Of a DNA stretch of 64,000 nucleotides, positions 54,004 through 64,000 are shown one piece after another. The notes below the pieces were generated by a model. The model searched no databases. It was given only the letters and a program-made list of their open reading frames with translations, and was not told where the DNA came from. The position numbers were made by a program, and so were the translations under genes. This stretch comes from Pyrus communis (lineage: Eukaryota > Streptophyta > Magnoliopsida > Rosales > Rosaceae): positions 2,700,543-2,764,542 of the forward strand of contig NC_084817.1 of assembly GCF_963583255.1 (NCBI RefSeq), written 5' to 3'. Position 1 is the first letter of the stretch. Each line of letters starts with the position of its first letter.

Positions 54004-57000
54004 TCAGGCAATCTCGTAAGGTCTTGGCCTCTCAGTAATTTCAATGGCTGATTCCATCTCTCTTCTAGTTGGCGAACAATCACTGTGACTGAAACCACCA
54101 TGCTCAGTAGACGGTGTTCCTATCTGTTCCTCGAAAACATTGCGCGATTCAGTGTCGTTTGAGTAGACAGATGGACTTGGCGGGAAGATGGTGTTACCTT
54201 TCAGTTCACCCTTCTTAAAAGTAAACGAATTTAAGTCCTTTTTGTCGTAAATTCTTAGCATGACACAAAATTTTCTCCACAATGAGGCTTCTGGATCGAG
54301 TTGCGAGAAGATGCCCTTGTGTTCGTACAAGAACATGGCAGCAAATATGAGCAGAGCTAATGTTGAAGCAACACCGGCTATGAGAAAGAGGCCCCAAAAG
54401 CTCTCGAGGCTGAGACTGTTGGGAGAGACAACGCTATTAGGGTCTGCACAACTTGACTGATTGTTGAACAACATCTTCTCAATCTCTTTCATTTTGTGTC
54501 CCTCGGTCACGTTTAGGATTGCCCTTGAAACGTCACGAGCAAGAGGCGAACCAATCGGGAAGACCTACACAAGTCACAAAGTGAAAGTGTCAAAAGACGG
54601 TATTAGGAAAATATTTATAGTAATTCTTCTCGAGGAGTTAAGTATAAGCGAAGGATAATTAAACTTATGCAACGCTTTAATCCTCCGACTCGAAACTCAC
54701 ACTCTCAATTGAAAGGACACAAAATAATCCCACATGACATGAGAAAACAGACATTTGAACATGATAGAGACAAAGGAGCGAAAGCAGGTGAACTTACAAA
54801 GGCAAAACCATCAGCTTTAAATGTCGGCTCAACCAAGGTGTATTTTGAGCAATACTTTGCAAGAAATAGTTTCATATAGGGTGTCTCGTCGAAAGCTGCC
54901 GAGATGCCATGTTTATTACTCCCGTTTTGAAAAAGTTTATGCAACTCTTCAGGGGTATCATAGGTCACAAGTCTGTCATCTGGAAAGCCTAGTTGTTTCA
55001 GAATCCCAAAAACGAAAGAACCTGATAGGTAGGCAACAGAGTCCCTATTCTTGAGGAGCAAGTTAACATCAGTAACAGTTGGTTGGAGCTGTTGAACTGT
55101 TAACAGAGATGTCAAACTTGCAGTATAACTTTGGGTCAGGATGAGGACCACAAAGCACCAGATTATCACCACGAATCGAGCTGAGTTGCTCACTACTCGC
55201 TCCCCTGTAACGAAAATTTCAGAAGACACAGAAATAAGAAACAACGAGTCATGGATGTTATAAGTTTGAGGGATACCTTACAATGGAAAGCATTAAATTT
55301 GCATAGTTTCTATGGAGAGTAAATTAAGATGAGCGAACTTACTGTGTGCGAAAACCATGGTTGAGAACGAGAACCAAAAACTTGTACCGATTTGGTGATG
55401 TGGAGGCCCCCGAAAGTCTTCGTTGATCCGATGTTCAAGAACCCAAACAACGAAACCAATGAATATGAAAGAACAACCGCTCGTTACCCAAAGGCCCCAT
55501 GTCAAAGGCTTCAAGAACACCCAAGCATTCTTGCTTTTGTTGTCTTTGATAGGCACAATCATGGACACACCAGATTCTGTGTACGGCAACGTGAAGTCTA
55601 CATATAAGGATCTGTTTGCTCTAATGGTGATATCCCCCACTGCCGCGTCATAGTTCTATCAAGAAAAAATGTTACCATTTCAGTTACGAAATCAGATAAG
55701 TTTGTTAGATTAGGGAGAAAAGACTCTTACCTTGAGATACACTTCATTGACCAAGTCATTGTAATTGCCAGCAGCCGAACCATTAGGCCTTGCATAGGGA
55801 ATAAGCTCATAAGGAACAGCGTAGGGTAGCAATTTTATTACAGATTCGAAGATGCTTATGCAATATCCACCATTGACCGCGGTTGTGTTGGTTCTAGGAT
55901 CATGTGTGACATTTACAAATTCCGAAAACCCTTGCTTGACCGGGACTAGAATTCGCAGCTTAGTGTCAGGTGTAGGAATCTGCCAACCCTTTGGAGCAGA
56001 TGTGGTGTGTCCAGGCCATATAATAGATCCAAGACTAGCATTGGAAGTAGAATATTTGCTTGTTTTTTTCAAATTTAAGTTTCTTTGAAGACCATCTCGG
56101 GGTGTCCAAAATCCAATCAGTTTTTCCCCACTTCCAATCACATTAACGATCTCAAAAGTTGATGATTGTAATTGGCCATTGAAAAGATTGAAATCTCCTG
56201 AAAGGCCTTTAAAATTTGTACCTGATAGTTCTTTGACAAGCTGAGGACCATTTTGTGAGACCCCAAATCTTTCTAGATCAGTATTACTAGAGTTTCCAGA
56301 AGTATTCTTCTTTCCGAAGCTGAAGTTTTTAGCCCCAACTTTCTCAGCAGCCATGGCCAGTGCCCAAGCAGCATCATACGCCCACAATCCGAACACATCC
56401 AGTTTAACATCCTGGAGAGTTGGATTGTCTTGTTGAAATTTCCCCTTCCATCTAACTCGAAAACTCTCAAGCCCTTTTGAATTTGGGTAATAAGTTTTTA
56501 TACCCAAAACCCCTTGCATATTTTCTACGCCAGAGGAATTTATGGAACTAAAGCTGTTGGTCATCCCAACAGTCATTATCCAAGCATACCCTGCCTTCAT
56601 CATGCCGATCTCTTTTGCCTTGTTGAAAATTCGCAAACCGAGAGATGGTAACATGTGCACGATGAAGACCTGAGTTTGCATTCCCTTTAACTTGTAAAGC
56701 TCAGTAGCAATTTGGTCATCAGTAGCATTTGGAGAAATGACAGTCCGGTAGGGGATTCGAGCATCAACTTCTTGCAAGGCATCAGAGAGGTAAGGTATGA
56801 CTCCTTCCCCATACTCGTTTTGGACGTAGATAGGCACAACTTCTCTCCAGCCAAATGCTTGGATGAAAGCACTAATGGCTTTCACTTGGGATGAATCATT
56901 TTGTGCGGCTCTTATGAAATATGTACTTCTGATTGAAGTGAGAGATGGGCTTGTTGCTGAGTAAGAGATTATGGGGACTTGGGCCTTCTGTCCAAGGTTG

Positions 57001-57739
57001 ATTAGGAAGTTGGCCTGCATTGACGATGCAGGCCCTATGATTGCTTGCACTTGAACATTCTTTATCAGGTCTAGAGCTGTTCATTCAAACAAGAAAATGT
57101 TAAATCAATCTCCCCGACGTGGGATTCACGCTCCGATTGAGTATTCAAAACTTCACGGGTACTTTTTAGAATGTGACCGTCCAACTCAAAACTCATTGAC
57201 AATGAACATGAGATGCCCAAGATTTCTTAAACTATTATGCAAGGCTATTATTCCCCTGACATGAGATTTATACTTTCAAAACTAATTGAGTACATAAATG
57301 GGTTAATGCTAGAATGTGAAGTGTCTAAATCAAAATCAATGAACAATAAACTAGATAAGCACCAAAATCATTTAAAACTATTATGAAAGGCTCTCAACAG
57401 AGGGGGATTAATTGGAAGGAGCAAAAACAAAACATGAACACAGATAAAAGAGATAGAATTACCTGCAGAAGCTGTGACAACAACATCTAAAGGGGAGTTC
57501 CTTTTGTGCAGAACAAGCCTGGTTTTGTACTTAGAGTTAGAGGCATAGAAATCGGATAGGGCGATTTCGATGCAGCTCAGCTGCATCTTCCCATACCAGG
57601 CATCAAAGTCAAGAACCAGACCCACATGAAATGGGGTAGTCTTATTGTTTTGTGACATGGCCAGGAAAGTAGTCTTAGAAAATAAGAACAAGAAGAACGG
57701 AGCAAAAAGGTAGCTTCTGCAGCTAGCTTTCTTGGCCAT
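54004..57739 (-). CDS. Plant glutamate receptor-like channel (GLR, clade 2-like)
   Basis: Five exons (minus): 57739-57463, 57076-55731, 55655-55343, 55204-54798, 54564-54004. All in phase, 967 residues. A signal peptide (about 1-28, SYLFAPFFLFLF) leads a bilobed amino-terminal domain (FHVGLVLDFD, IIGPASSMQANFLINLG, IPIYVQNEYGEG-like). The split ligand-binding domain (LRILVPVKQGFSEFV; DAAVGDITIRANRSLYVDF) encloses M1 (WGLWVTSGCSFIFIGFVVWV), the pore M2 (FWFSFSTMVFAHRERVVSN) and M3 with SYTASLTSLLTVQQLQP. M4 is WGLFLIAGVASTLALLIFAA, followed by a cytosolic tail. These are calcium-permeable cation channels gated by amino acids. Start choice: the TATA box at 57808-57815 would put transcription near 57780, leaving no leader for an upstream in-frame ATG at 57778, so I prefer 57739. 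Clade assignment is by recognition. Confidence 0.93.
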
Positions 57740-57807
57740 GTTGCAAATTTTTTTGGGGAAACTTTTCAGGCTCTGCAATTCATGACTTCAAGAAAATGGA
57801 GTCTACA

Positions 57808-57815
57808 TTTATATA
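57808..57815 (-). promoter_or_regulatory. TATA box of the GLR gene
   Basis: TATATAAA on the minus strand, 69-76 bases upstream of the chosen ATG. With usual plant spacing the transcript would begin near 57780. This decides between the two candidate start codons. Confidence 0.6.
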
Positions 57816-57829
57816 GACTTGGAAACTGT

Positions 57830-58715
57830 AGATTTGGAGCTCTAAACTGGGTTAATTAATTGTTGATTACATAAATTAATACAAGTACAAGGAGCATCCA
57901 ACACTCCATAATCCATTGGCTGTGATAGCATGTAATTTCATGCTATGAGCATCTCCCAAAAAATGCATTTAAGTTTGCTGTCCTCATTCAGTGAGTCAAT
58001 GTCAGATTGTCAATAGTGGTGGATGTCTCTAAAAGTTGAAAATTCAAAGGTATTATTTGTCTCATTACATTGTCCAAGCCTAGCTTTGACAAATCAAAGA
58101 CGCGTTTATATTTGCATGTGGAAAAAAAAATTGGTACAGATATTTGCTCACCTAGTGTGTGGTAGAATGGTCACTTTCGAATTCGGTGCAGTGACTTAAA
58201 ATTGATGACATGAATTAGTAATACTGCATAATACTATAATAGTGAGTGTCGTACTGACAAATGAAATGAAATAAAAGATAATATCTTGACAAAAAGATAT
58301 GCCCAATCTTTGGCAAATGAGAATGCAATAAAACAAAAAATGAGCAACAACTAACAAGCGAGAGGAGTCTTACAAGAACCACAAAAAGGGAAGAGATCCC
58401 AACTCCAAGGCGCCAAAGCCATCACCCAAAAAAGAGTAAGTAAAACATAACAACAAATTAAACACTCCACATAACTAACAACATAAGCACTAAATTATGT
58501 AAATTAATTATGAATGCGTGTATATCTGATGCTATCATAATTCAACGAATAATTATACAATTTTTTTTATTTTTTATTTTTACAGTAGTACAAGATATAT
58601 TCCATTGTTAGGTTTACAAAAAGTTTATGTCAATTAAATTGAGGGTTTTGGATAATTAACTATTCAAGTGGTGGACAACCTTGGTGGTTTGGTTCTTCCT
58701 TGTCAAACCATTGCG
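57830..58715. other. GLR upstream region, no gene
   Basis: AT-rich upstream sequence of the GLR gene. No coding frame. The boundary with the retroelement debris that starts near 58731 is not sharp. Confidence 0.45.
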
Positions 58716-58730
58716 TTTCGGTTTCAAATC

Positions 58731-58792
58731 TTTCTCCTGCTCCCCTTAGTGTAGATTATTGTAGAATATTGTTTGTACTTAAAAAAAAAAAC
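58731..58792 (+). mobile_element. 3' fragment of a SINE
   Basis: CTCCTGCTCCCCTTAGTGTA followed by GATTATTG... and an A-run matches the 3' end of the SINE at 60232-60386 (CTCCTCTCCCCTTAGTGTA). The promoter half is missing. It sits directly before the LINE fragment. Confidence 0.65.
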
Positions 58793-58796
58793 TTGC

Positions 58797-59740
58797 ACAT
58801 ATTTTCTATAGCATCTATGTGCTCTCTTTGTTGTGAAGGTATGGAAACTGCTTCACATATTTTCTTTGAGTGCTCTTTTGCACGTAAAATTTGGTCTTCT
58901 GTTTTGGAATTATTCTGCGTTCAATATTTATTTCAAGATATTTTTAGCTTTTTCCATTATCCCTTACAACAAGGTTTTGGTACCCAAGTGCAATTGCTTT
59001 GGTGAGGTATGATTGGAGTTGGTTTTTATTCTATTTGGCATGCTCGCAACACTATTCGTTTTCATGTGGAGGTTGTTTCCATCAATTATGTTGTAAGGTC
59101 TATTAAATGTCAACTCCTTGAAATTGATTCTTTCAATTCCGGCTGTATGAAGAATTCTGTGGAAGAGCTTTGCATTCTTCATTCTATTGGTGTATGTGGA
59201 TGTCCTGCTAAGGCTCCAAAAATTATTGAGGTGTTGTGGTGCCTGCCTTCTCAGTCTTGGATCAAAGTGAATACTGATGGTGCTGCAAGAGGTTCCCTTG
59301 GTGTTTGGTGGTATCTTTCGAGATTTTATGGGTAATTCTCTTGGTTGTTTTGTGGGTTCAATAGGCTTGGCCTCTTCTTTGAATGCCGAACTACATGCTG
59401 TTATTCATGCTGTACCTTTAGCTTAGGATAAAGGTTGTCATTCCTTATGGATTGAATGTGACTCCTCACTGGTTGTTCATCTTCTTTCTTCATCCTCACC
59501 TTCCTTGACATCTATCCCATGGAGGCTTTTGGTCAGTTGGCATAACTGTCGAGTTTTACCATTCTCCATGCAGGTTTAGATTTCTCATATTTTTAGAGAG
59601 GGTAATCAAGTTGCTAATTGTTTGGCCAATTATGGTGTTGATCACCCCAGTGTCCATTGGTGGGATTCATGCCCTCCTTTTGTTGCAGCTGCTTATTCTC
59701 AAAACCTTTCTAAGCTTCCTTGTTATAGGTTTTGCTAAAA
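58797..59740 (+). pseudogene. LINE reverse-transcriptase 3' part (zinc knuckle and RNase H), broken
   Basis: Pieces in two frames give a zf-RVT type knuckle (CSLCCEGMETASHIFFECSF, then ARKIW) and an RNase H-like domain with WIKVNTDGAARGSLG (first Asp), SLNAELHAVIHAV (Glu), WIECDSSLVVHLL (Asp) and IFREGNQVANCLANYG. These are the C-terminal modules of plant non-LTR retrotransposons. At least one frameshift and several stops interrupt it, and the reverse transcriptase core is absent: a 5'-truncated dead copy. Confidence 0.85.
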
Positions 59741-59859
59741 GAGGTTTTCAATTGTTGTTATGAATTCTTTAATAGTCTCGGCTTGACCTCATGTCCCCCC
59801 TGACATATTGTATTTTTCTTGTTCATCAATAAATTCTCCTCAAAGTCTCTTCCCATGAT

Positions 59860-60145
59860 AGCAAGGAGTGGGACGGACTTTGTGGCCAAATTTGACATTA
59901 CGCTATCCGACGCAAGTTTGAAAAAAAAAAAAAAAACAAAAAAAAACAAAAGGCAAGTTATGTTGGTTATAAGCAATAGTACTGCCAAGTTTGAAAATAT
60001 TTAAAAACGAAAAGCAAGTCCTGGTGGTTATAAGCTACAGTAATGCCGACATTAAGCTATTCGACGCAAGTTTGAAAATATTAAAAAAACAAAAAACAAA
60101 TCCTGTCAGTTATAAGTGATAGTACTGCTTTGTTATCCGACATTT
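59860..60145. repeat. Degenerate tandem repeat, about 80-base unit
   Basis: CGACGCAAGTTTGAAAA, CAAGTCCTGGTGGTTATAAG and AGTACTGCC-type words recur about three times with A-rich spacers. Some spacers contain long A-runs that generate Lys-rich spurious frames. Confidence 0.7.
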
Positions 60146-60231
60146 AAACAGGTTGTCGAAAATGTCTTATTTGACAGTATATTATATAAAACCGCCACAA
60201 GTCTCTGACACAATAAGCCACTTTTGTAATA

Positions 60232-60386
60232 GTACGGTCTAGTGGTATTTATCTTCATTTGTAAGTGAGAGGTCTTATGTTCGATTTTCGTCAAAGATGA
60301 ATTTGAACACATTATTGCTAGCCAATTGTGAGGTTTAGCCCACTCCTCTCCCCTTAGTGTAGATGATACCGTTTGTTAAAAAAAAT
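60232..60386 (+). mobile_element. tRNA-derived SINE, second family
   Basis: An A-box-like TACGGTCTAGTGGTATTTA and a B-box-like ATGTTCGATTTTCG lie about 35 bases apart. The body is of the type ACATTATTGCTAGCC and CCCCTTAGTGTAGATGATAC, ending in an A-rich tail. The body differs from the SINEs at 13339 and 40530. No clear target duplication was found. Confidence 0.8.
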
Positions 60387-60463
60387 AAAATAGGTATAAG
60401 CAAAAGTTAAGGTATATAAATAAAAATGAAGAAGGAAGAAACAAATCTAAGAACATGTGGGAA

Positions 60464-61621
60464 TAGGGGTGGGTTCGGTACGGATAACATACCAAAACCC
60501 TCGTACCAATTACTATACCAAACTTTCGGTTTGACAAAATCTATTACCATTACCGTACCAAACTTTTGATATACCGAAGTTCAGTTGGCATGGTATGGCA
60601 ATGATAATTGCCACTTTGTTTTGACAAAATTTGTTTTTATTTTTTAACCCAATTCAAGGGCAAAACTTTTTTTTTGTACCTTTATCTCATACATTGTAGC
60701 CTAAATTCATCTATTATTCATCATTCACAATTCACACACCCAATAATTCAAATGATGCATCAAGATTCATGATGAAAATTAAGCTTACAATCCAAATAGA
60801 ACTTAGGAACCAAAACAAATAGAAGTTAACAATCTAAATAGAAGTTAAAGTTTCAAACCAAATGAAAATTGGAACTAAACTTCAAAAAGTAAAATTCATT
60901 GATTAATTCTTCAAGCTTGAAATGTCGAAACTTTTGGAGGAGGCATTGAACTTGTAGAAGATTGAGCTTGTGTCAAGCCTACATTACAAACAAAGAAAAC
61001 ATATTAGTACCAGGAAGAATTAAAGTTAAAAACCATTTAATAACAAATTTACTAAAAAAATTAAAGCACATCTTACTTGTTTCCACTTTTTCCATTTCCT
61101 TATAAAATTGAAGCATATATTTCGTTGGTTCTTTATAGAAGTTTACTTCATCCGTCATAAGCTAATCACTATTACACACCAGTGTCTCTATAATTTTAGG
61201 AGTCAAGGATGCCCTAAAAGGGTCCACAACCCTCCTCCCTAGGCTAAATGCATTTTCACTAGCTACGGCAGAAGTGAGGATTGCAAAGATATCCTTGGCT
61301 ATTTGTGAAAGAATTGGAAATTCTTTTGTGTTTGATTTCCACCAACTCAAGAGATCAAAGTCACCAATAACAATACTAATATAAGTAGAGTTTTCTTTTC
61401 AAATTATTTGAATATTATAAATATATAAATATATATTATAAATATGTGTTATATAATTATATATATTATAAATTATATAATTATATTTTTGGTACGGTAC
61501 GATAATACCGTGGTAATCGTATTTATTACCAATACTGTACCATTACTGATTGGCACAAAGTCGGTATGTTATGGTTGACAATTCAGTTGTCACGGAAATT
61601 TGGCAAAAAAATCCATCCCTA
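60464..61621 (-). mobile_element. hAT transposon remnant with 8-base target duplication TGTGGGAA
   Basis: The left end TAGGGGTGGGTTCGG and the right end, reverse-complemented TAGGGATGGATTTTT, are hAT-type termini. TGTGGGAA occurs exactly on both sides (60456-60463 and 61622-61629). Subterminal sequence near both ends repeats GGTACGG/GGTAATGG and TACCAA words. At 1158 bases it is an internally deleted derivative that keeps only a piece of transposase. Confidence 0.93.
61162..61350 (-). pseudogene. hAT transposase C-terminal dimerisation fragment
   Basis: 62 residues, WWKSNTKEFPILSQIAKDIF followed by SAVASENAFSLGRRVVDPFR and LTPKIIETLVC. This is the hAT family dimerisation region, the most conserved end of these transposases. 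The BED finger and RNase H-like catalytic core are absent. Confidence 0.9.
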
Positions 61622-61629
61622 TGTGGGAA

Positions 61630-62308
61630 TGAAGTGAATAATTTTCCTAAAGTTGTTTATGTAGATATGACTATGTCAAGCATTCAGAAATATAGTAAGA
61701 AATGATGACTTCATCTAAAATGAGATTCAAGAAGATATATTGTAGCTCAAGGCAAAACCTAGTTTCCGAGAAATTGTTGGGTAGGAGATCAAGGCTGCCA
61801 ATGACATCAATTCATAACTAAATATGTTGAATATTGTTGAAATAGTGATGTGCTCAACATGTATTTGATATATAGATCAACTTGAAGCGTCGCTGGTAAA
61901 TCGCTAAGGTGTTATTACGTACGAATCATCCAATTCTATACCTGAAGGCTCTTCCTCCTTTTTGGAGTATACACAATTAGCTTTGATTCATAAATTTCAC
62001 GTCTAAGATATTTGCGGCAGCCTAACCCCTCATGCCTGGTGGCGGATGGTGGCGGCGGTTCTTAGATGGGGCTGTTGGGGCTAGGATTTTTATTTTTTCA
62101 TAAACATGGAGTTGACATGATTATGCAAGAGAGAAAGAAATATACAAGGTAAGATGTTCTATCTGTTATTAAAAACTTGGGTTAAAAACCTATTTGATGC
62201 CAATATGCCAATAAGCACAATGTCTTATTTTCTTTTCCAATACAAGCGATATTTCTACTCTAAATTACTCAAAGTGACTCGGAAAGCAACGAGTTGAAGA
62301 GGAAGATC
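61630..62308. other. Intergenic, no gene seen
   Basis: No supported coding sequence. A short GGTGGCGGATGGTGGCGGCGG patch near 62038 is simple repeat. Confidence 0.45.
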
Positions 62309-62473
62309 CTAAATATCAGGGCAATCAACCACTTGCATATCTCTGTTTTTCTTAGGAACATAAATTTGCACACCTGATACACCTTGCATAGAAATTTTGA
62401 CCGATGAGCTCATCAACTTTAAACGATTAGCGATCCCATAAGTAGTGATCCAAACATAGCCTTGGAGCACATC
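62309..62473 (-). pseudogene. GLR amino-terminal-domain fragment
   Basis: A 54-residue open stretch containing QGYVWITTYGIANRLKLMSS and MQGVSGVQIYVPKK. It aligns with the intact GLR segment AGYAWIMTVGMTNSFSSINS and MQGVLGIKTYYPN, which belongs to exon 2. It ends at an in-frame TAG. On the minus strand it follows the exon-5-like piece at 62472-62905, the reverse of normal gene order. Confidence 0.8.
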
Positions 62474-62905
62474 ATAATTTAAATTTGATTAGATCAAGTT
62501 GACATTGATTGATTACTGGACGTTCCAGTCCATTATTACGAAAAGTAAACGACTTAGAGTCCCATTCGTCGTATTTTCCTAATATGACTCGAATTCTACT
62601 CCACAATGAGGCTTCTGGACCAAGCTGGTTTAGTTGCATCGAGGTATCCTCGAGTTCTCCAGACAAAACCATGGCAGCAAATATGAGCAGAGCCACTATT
62701 GAAACACCGACAGAAATGAGAAAGAGGCCCCAAAAGCTTTCAAGGCTGAGACTATTGGAAGATATCAGACTGTTGGGGTCTGCACAGCTTGCTTGTTTCT
62801 TGAACCACTGGCTCTCAATCGCTTTCATCTGGTCTCCCTCAGGTGACATTTAAGATTGCCCTCGAAACATCACGACTAAGAGGTGAACCTTTTGGGAACA
62901 CCTGA
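62472..62905 (-). pseudogene. GLR last-exon (M4) fragment, frameshifted
   Basis: Begins VFPKGSPLSRDVSRAILNVT, as exon 5 of the intact gene does, and has the same AG acceptor context. An extra base then creates TGA right after NVT and shifts the frame. The following frame gives SCADPNSLISSNSLSLESFW and the M4-like segment GLFLISVGVSIVALLIFAAM, ending before the long tail seen in the intact gene. The upstream exons are replaced by a copia element inserted in the would-be intron 4. Confidence 0.88.
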
Positions 62906-62933
62906 AAATTACAAAATCAAAGGAAAAAAATGT

Positions 62934-62939
<6 letters not shown>

Positions 62940-62975
<36 letters not shown>
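62940..62975. repeat. (AT)n microsatellite at the copia insertion site
   Basis: A pure TA dinucleotide run ending exactly where the LTR begins (TGTTGA at 62976). The target duplication of the LTR element would lie in this run and cannot be told from it. Confidence 0.9.
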
Positions 62976-62980
<5 letters not shown>

Positions 62981-63270
62981 AATAAGAAGAGTATCCAAGA
63001 TAACTCTAATGATCCCAAGAAGAAGAAAATAGAGCACACTCTTAAAGAAAGCTCACAAAACAAACTAATTAGCAAAATTTTTCTTATTTAGCTCTAGGCT
63101 TTGTTTTTCCTTGGATGATATACAATGCTTGAGGACTTGGGTATTTATAGCAAACCAAATGAAAGCTACACCACACACTTAATTAAACTAAGATTATTTG
63201 CTACCACACAAAACCCATTAATTGCACCTAATTTTTTCCACTCAACCATACCTAACATTGATTCTCAACA
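62976..63270 (-). mobile_element. 3' LTR of a Ty1/copia retrotransposon
   Basis: A 295-base LTR with matching ends TGTTGA and TCAACA. On the minus strand it is preceded by the purine tract GAGGGGGAG (63271-63279) directly after the pol stop. The 5' LTR and most of the body lie beyond the window. Confidence 0.9.
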
Positions 63271-64000
63271 CTCCCCCTCAATGTTAGCTCTCATTCTTTG
63301 CACTGTGCTGAGCAGACAGCGAAAATTTTCGAGCTTGCCTGTACTTAAACTTTTTGTGAACAAGTTCGCAACTTGATCATTCGTCTTGACCTGTCTCATC
63401 TCAATCTCTTCTTGTAGAACCTTTTCTCTGATAAAGTGGTAGTGCACTTCCACATGTTTAGTTCTTGCATGAAAGACTGGATTTTCCGTCAAGCGAATGG
63501 CCGATTGGTTATCACAGTACAATGGTACTGGATAATCTACTGGTTGATGTAGATCACTCATCAACTGTACCAGCCATGCATTCTCTTGAGCTGCCATTGC
63601 TGCTGCTCTATACTCTGCTTCTGTGGTTGACAAAGATACCGTTGGCTGTCTCTTGCTACACCAAGAGATGGTTCTAGAACCAAGCTTAAACACATACCCA
63701 GTTGTTGATCTCCTGGTGTCATGATCTCCCGCATAGTCAGCATCATAGTAACCAACTAACTTGCAGTCTTCACCTTTCTTGTACAAAAGACCATAGTCAA
63801 TTGTACTCTTCACATATCTCAGTATTCGTCGAACTGCTTCCAAGTGAGGCTTCTTTGGATTTTGCATGTACCGACTCATCACACCAACTGCATAAGAAAT
63901 GTCAGGTCGAGTCAAGGTTAAGTAGATCAGACTACCTACCAATTGTCGATACATCGTCGCATCTTCTAAATCTTTTCCTTCATGTGCACTCATTTTGACA
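63265..64000 (-). CDS. Ty1/copia polyprotein, RNase H end (partial, runs off window)
   Basis: At least 242 residues, open to the window edge. Typical copia C-terminal words: [64 protein letters not shown] (catalytic Glu region), [34 protein letters not shown] and [10 protein letters not shown]. This is the end of reverse transcriptase plus RNase H. No stop or frameshift is visible in the part present, suggesting a young insertion. The stop codon slightly overlaps the start of the LTR. Confidence 0.92.
   Translation of the reverse strand, partial: VKMSAHEGKDLEDATMYRQLVGSLIYLTLTRPDISYAVGVMSRYMQNPKKPHLEAVRRILRYVKSTIDYGLLYKKGEDCKLVGYYDADYAGDHDTRRSTTGYVFKLGSRTISWCSKRQPTVSLSTTEAEYRAAAMAAQENAWLVQLMSDLHQPVDYPVPLYCDNQSAIRLTENPVFHARTKHVEVHYHFIREKVLQEEIEMRQVKTNDQVANLFTKSLSTGKLENFRCLLSTVQRMRANIEGEC

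Noticed and set aside
57740..57778. Upstream GLR start at 57778
   Set aside because: The TATA box at 57808-57815 places transcription near 57780, leaving almost no leader. The ATG at 57739 gives a proper signal peptide start.
62472..62849. A functional second glutamate receptor
   Set aside because: Only the last-exon part is present. A frameshift stop follows NVT, no upstream exons precede it, and a copia element fills the intron position.
1..64000. CRISPR array, prophage or bacterial-type defence system
   Set aside because: Introns, LTR elements, SINEs and plant gene families show nuclear plant DNA. No array of equal repeats and spacers exists.

Overview
The window is nuclear DNA of a flowering plant. 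Genes are split by short GT-AG introns, are AT-rich outside exons, and are separated by many small transposable elements. The mix of Cassandra elements with 5S-like LTRs, tRNA-derived SINEs, hAT and Harbinger MITEs and the gene sequences themselves suggest a woody Rosaceae (apple/pear type). The species is inference from recognition, not a search.

Layout. 0.6-1.9 kb (-): an unrecognised Q/P-rich protein with an EAR-like motif. 2.4-8.3 kb: a Cassandra TRIM, a foldback MITE and a decayed PIF/Harbinger transposon. 8.3-15.3 kb: no convincing protein gene, but a promoter-like block, a SINE with long target duplications and several local duplications. 15.3-18.5 kb (-): a nine-exon DUF1350 alpha/beta-hydrolase-like gene with a plastid-type N-terminus. 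19.5-22.3 kb (+): a single-exon CC-NBS-LRR resistance-type gene. 22.9-23.6 kb (-): a broken gene that lost its ATG, followed by a SINE. 25.1-27.6 kb (-): an F-box gene with a 5'UTR intron. 29.6-34.0 kb (-): an eleven-exon MYND-type ubiquitin-specific protease. 34.0-43.4 kb: a repeat-rich stretch with tandem duplications, several MITEs, a SINE and a solo Cassandra LTR. 44.4-48.5 kb (+): a ten-exon AHK5/CKI2-type hybrid histidine kinase. 49.1-49.5 kb (-): intronless SF3B6 (p14). 50.3-52.4 kb (+): a small one-TM protein gene followed by a decayed tandem copy split by a Harbinger-type MITE. 54.0-57.8 kb (-): a five-exon clade-2-like glutamate receptor. 58.7-64.0 kb: a LINE remnant, a SINE, a hAT transposon remnant, shuffled pieces of a second glutamate receptor, and the 3' end of a Ty1/copia element that runs off the window.

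Exon chains of the four multi-exon genes were built by hand from GT-AG sites with codon phase checked at every junction. All four stay open from ATG to stop (408, 716, 1030 and 967 residues). I see no operon-like or bacterial-style system. The intact genes have separate roles: ubiquitin turnover (F-box, USP), signalling (histidine kinase, GLR), defence (NLR), splicing (SF3B6) and a plastid hydrolase-like protein. The most notable content is the dense record of transposition: at least eight insertions have recognisable target-site duplications. No wholly new system was identified.
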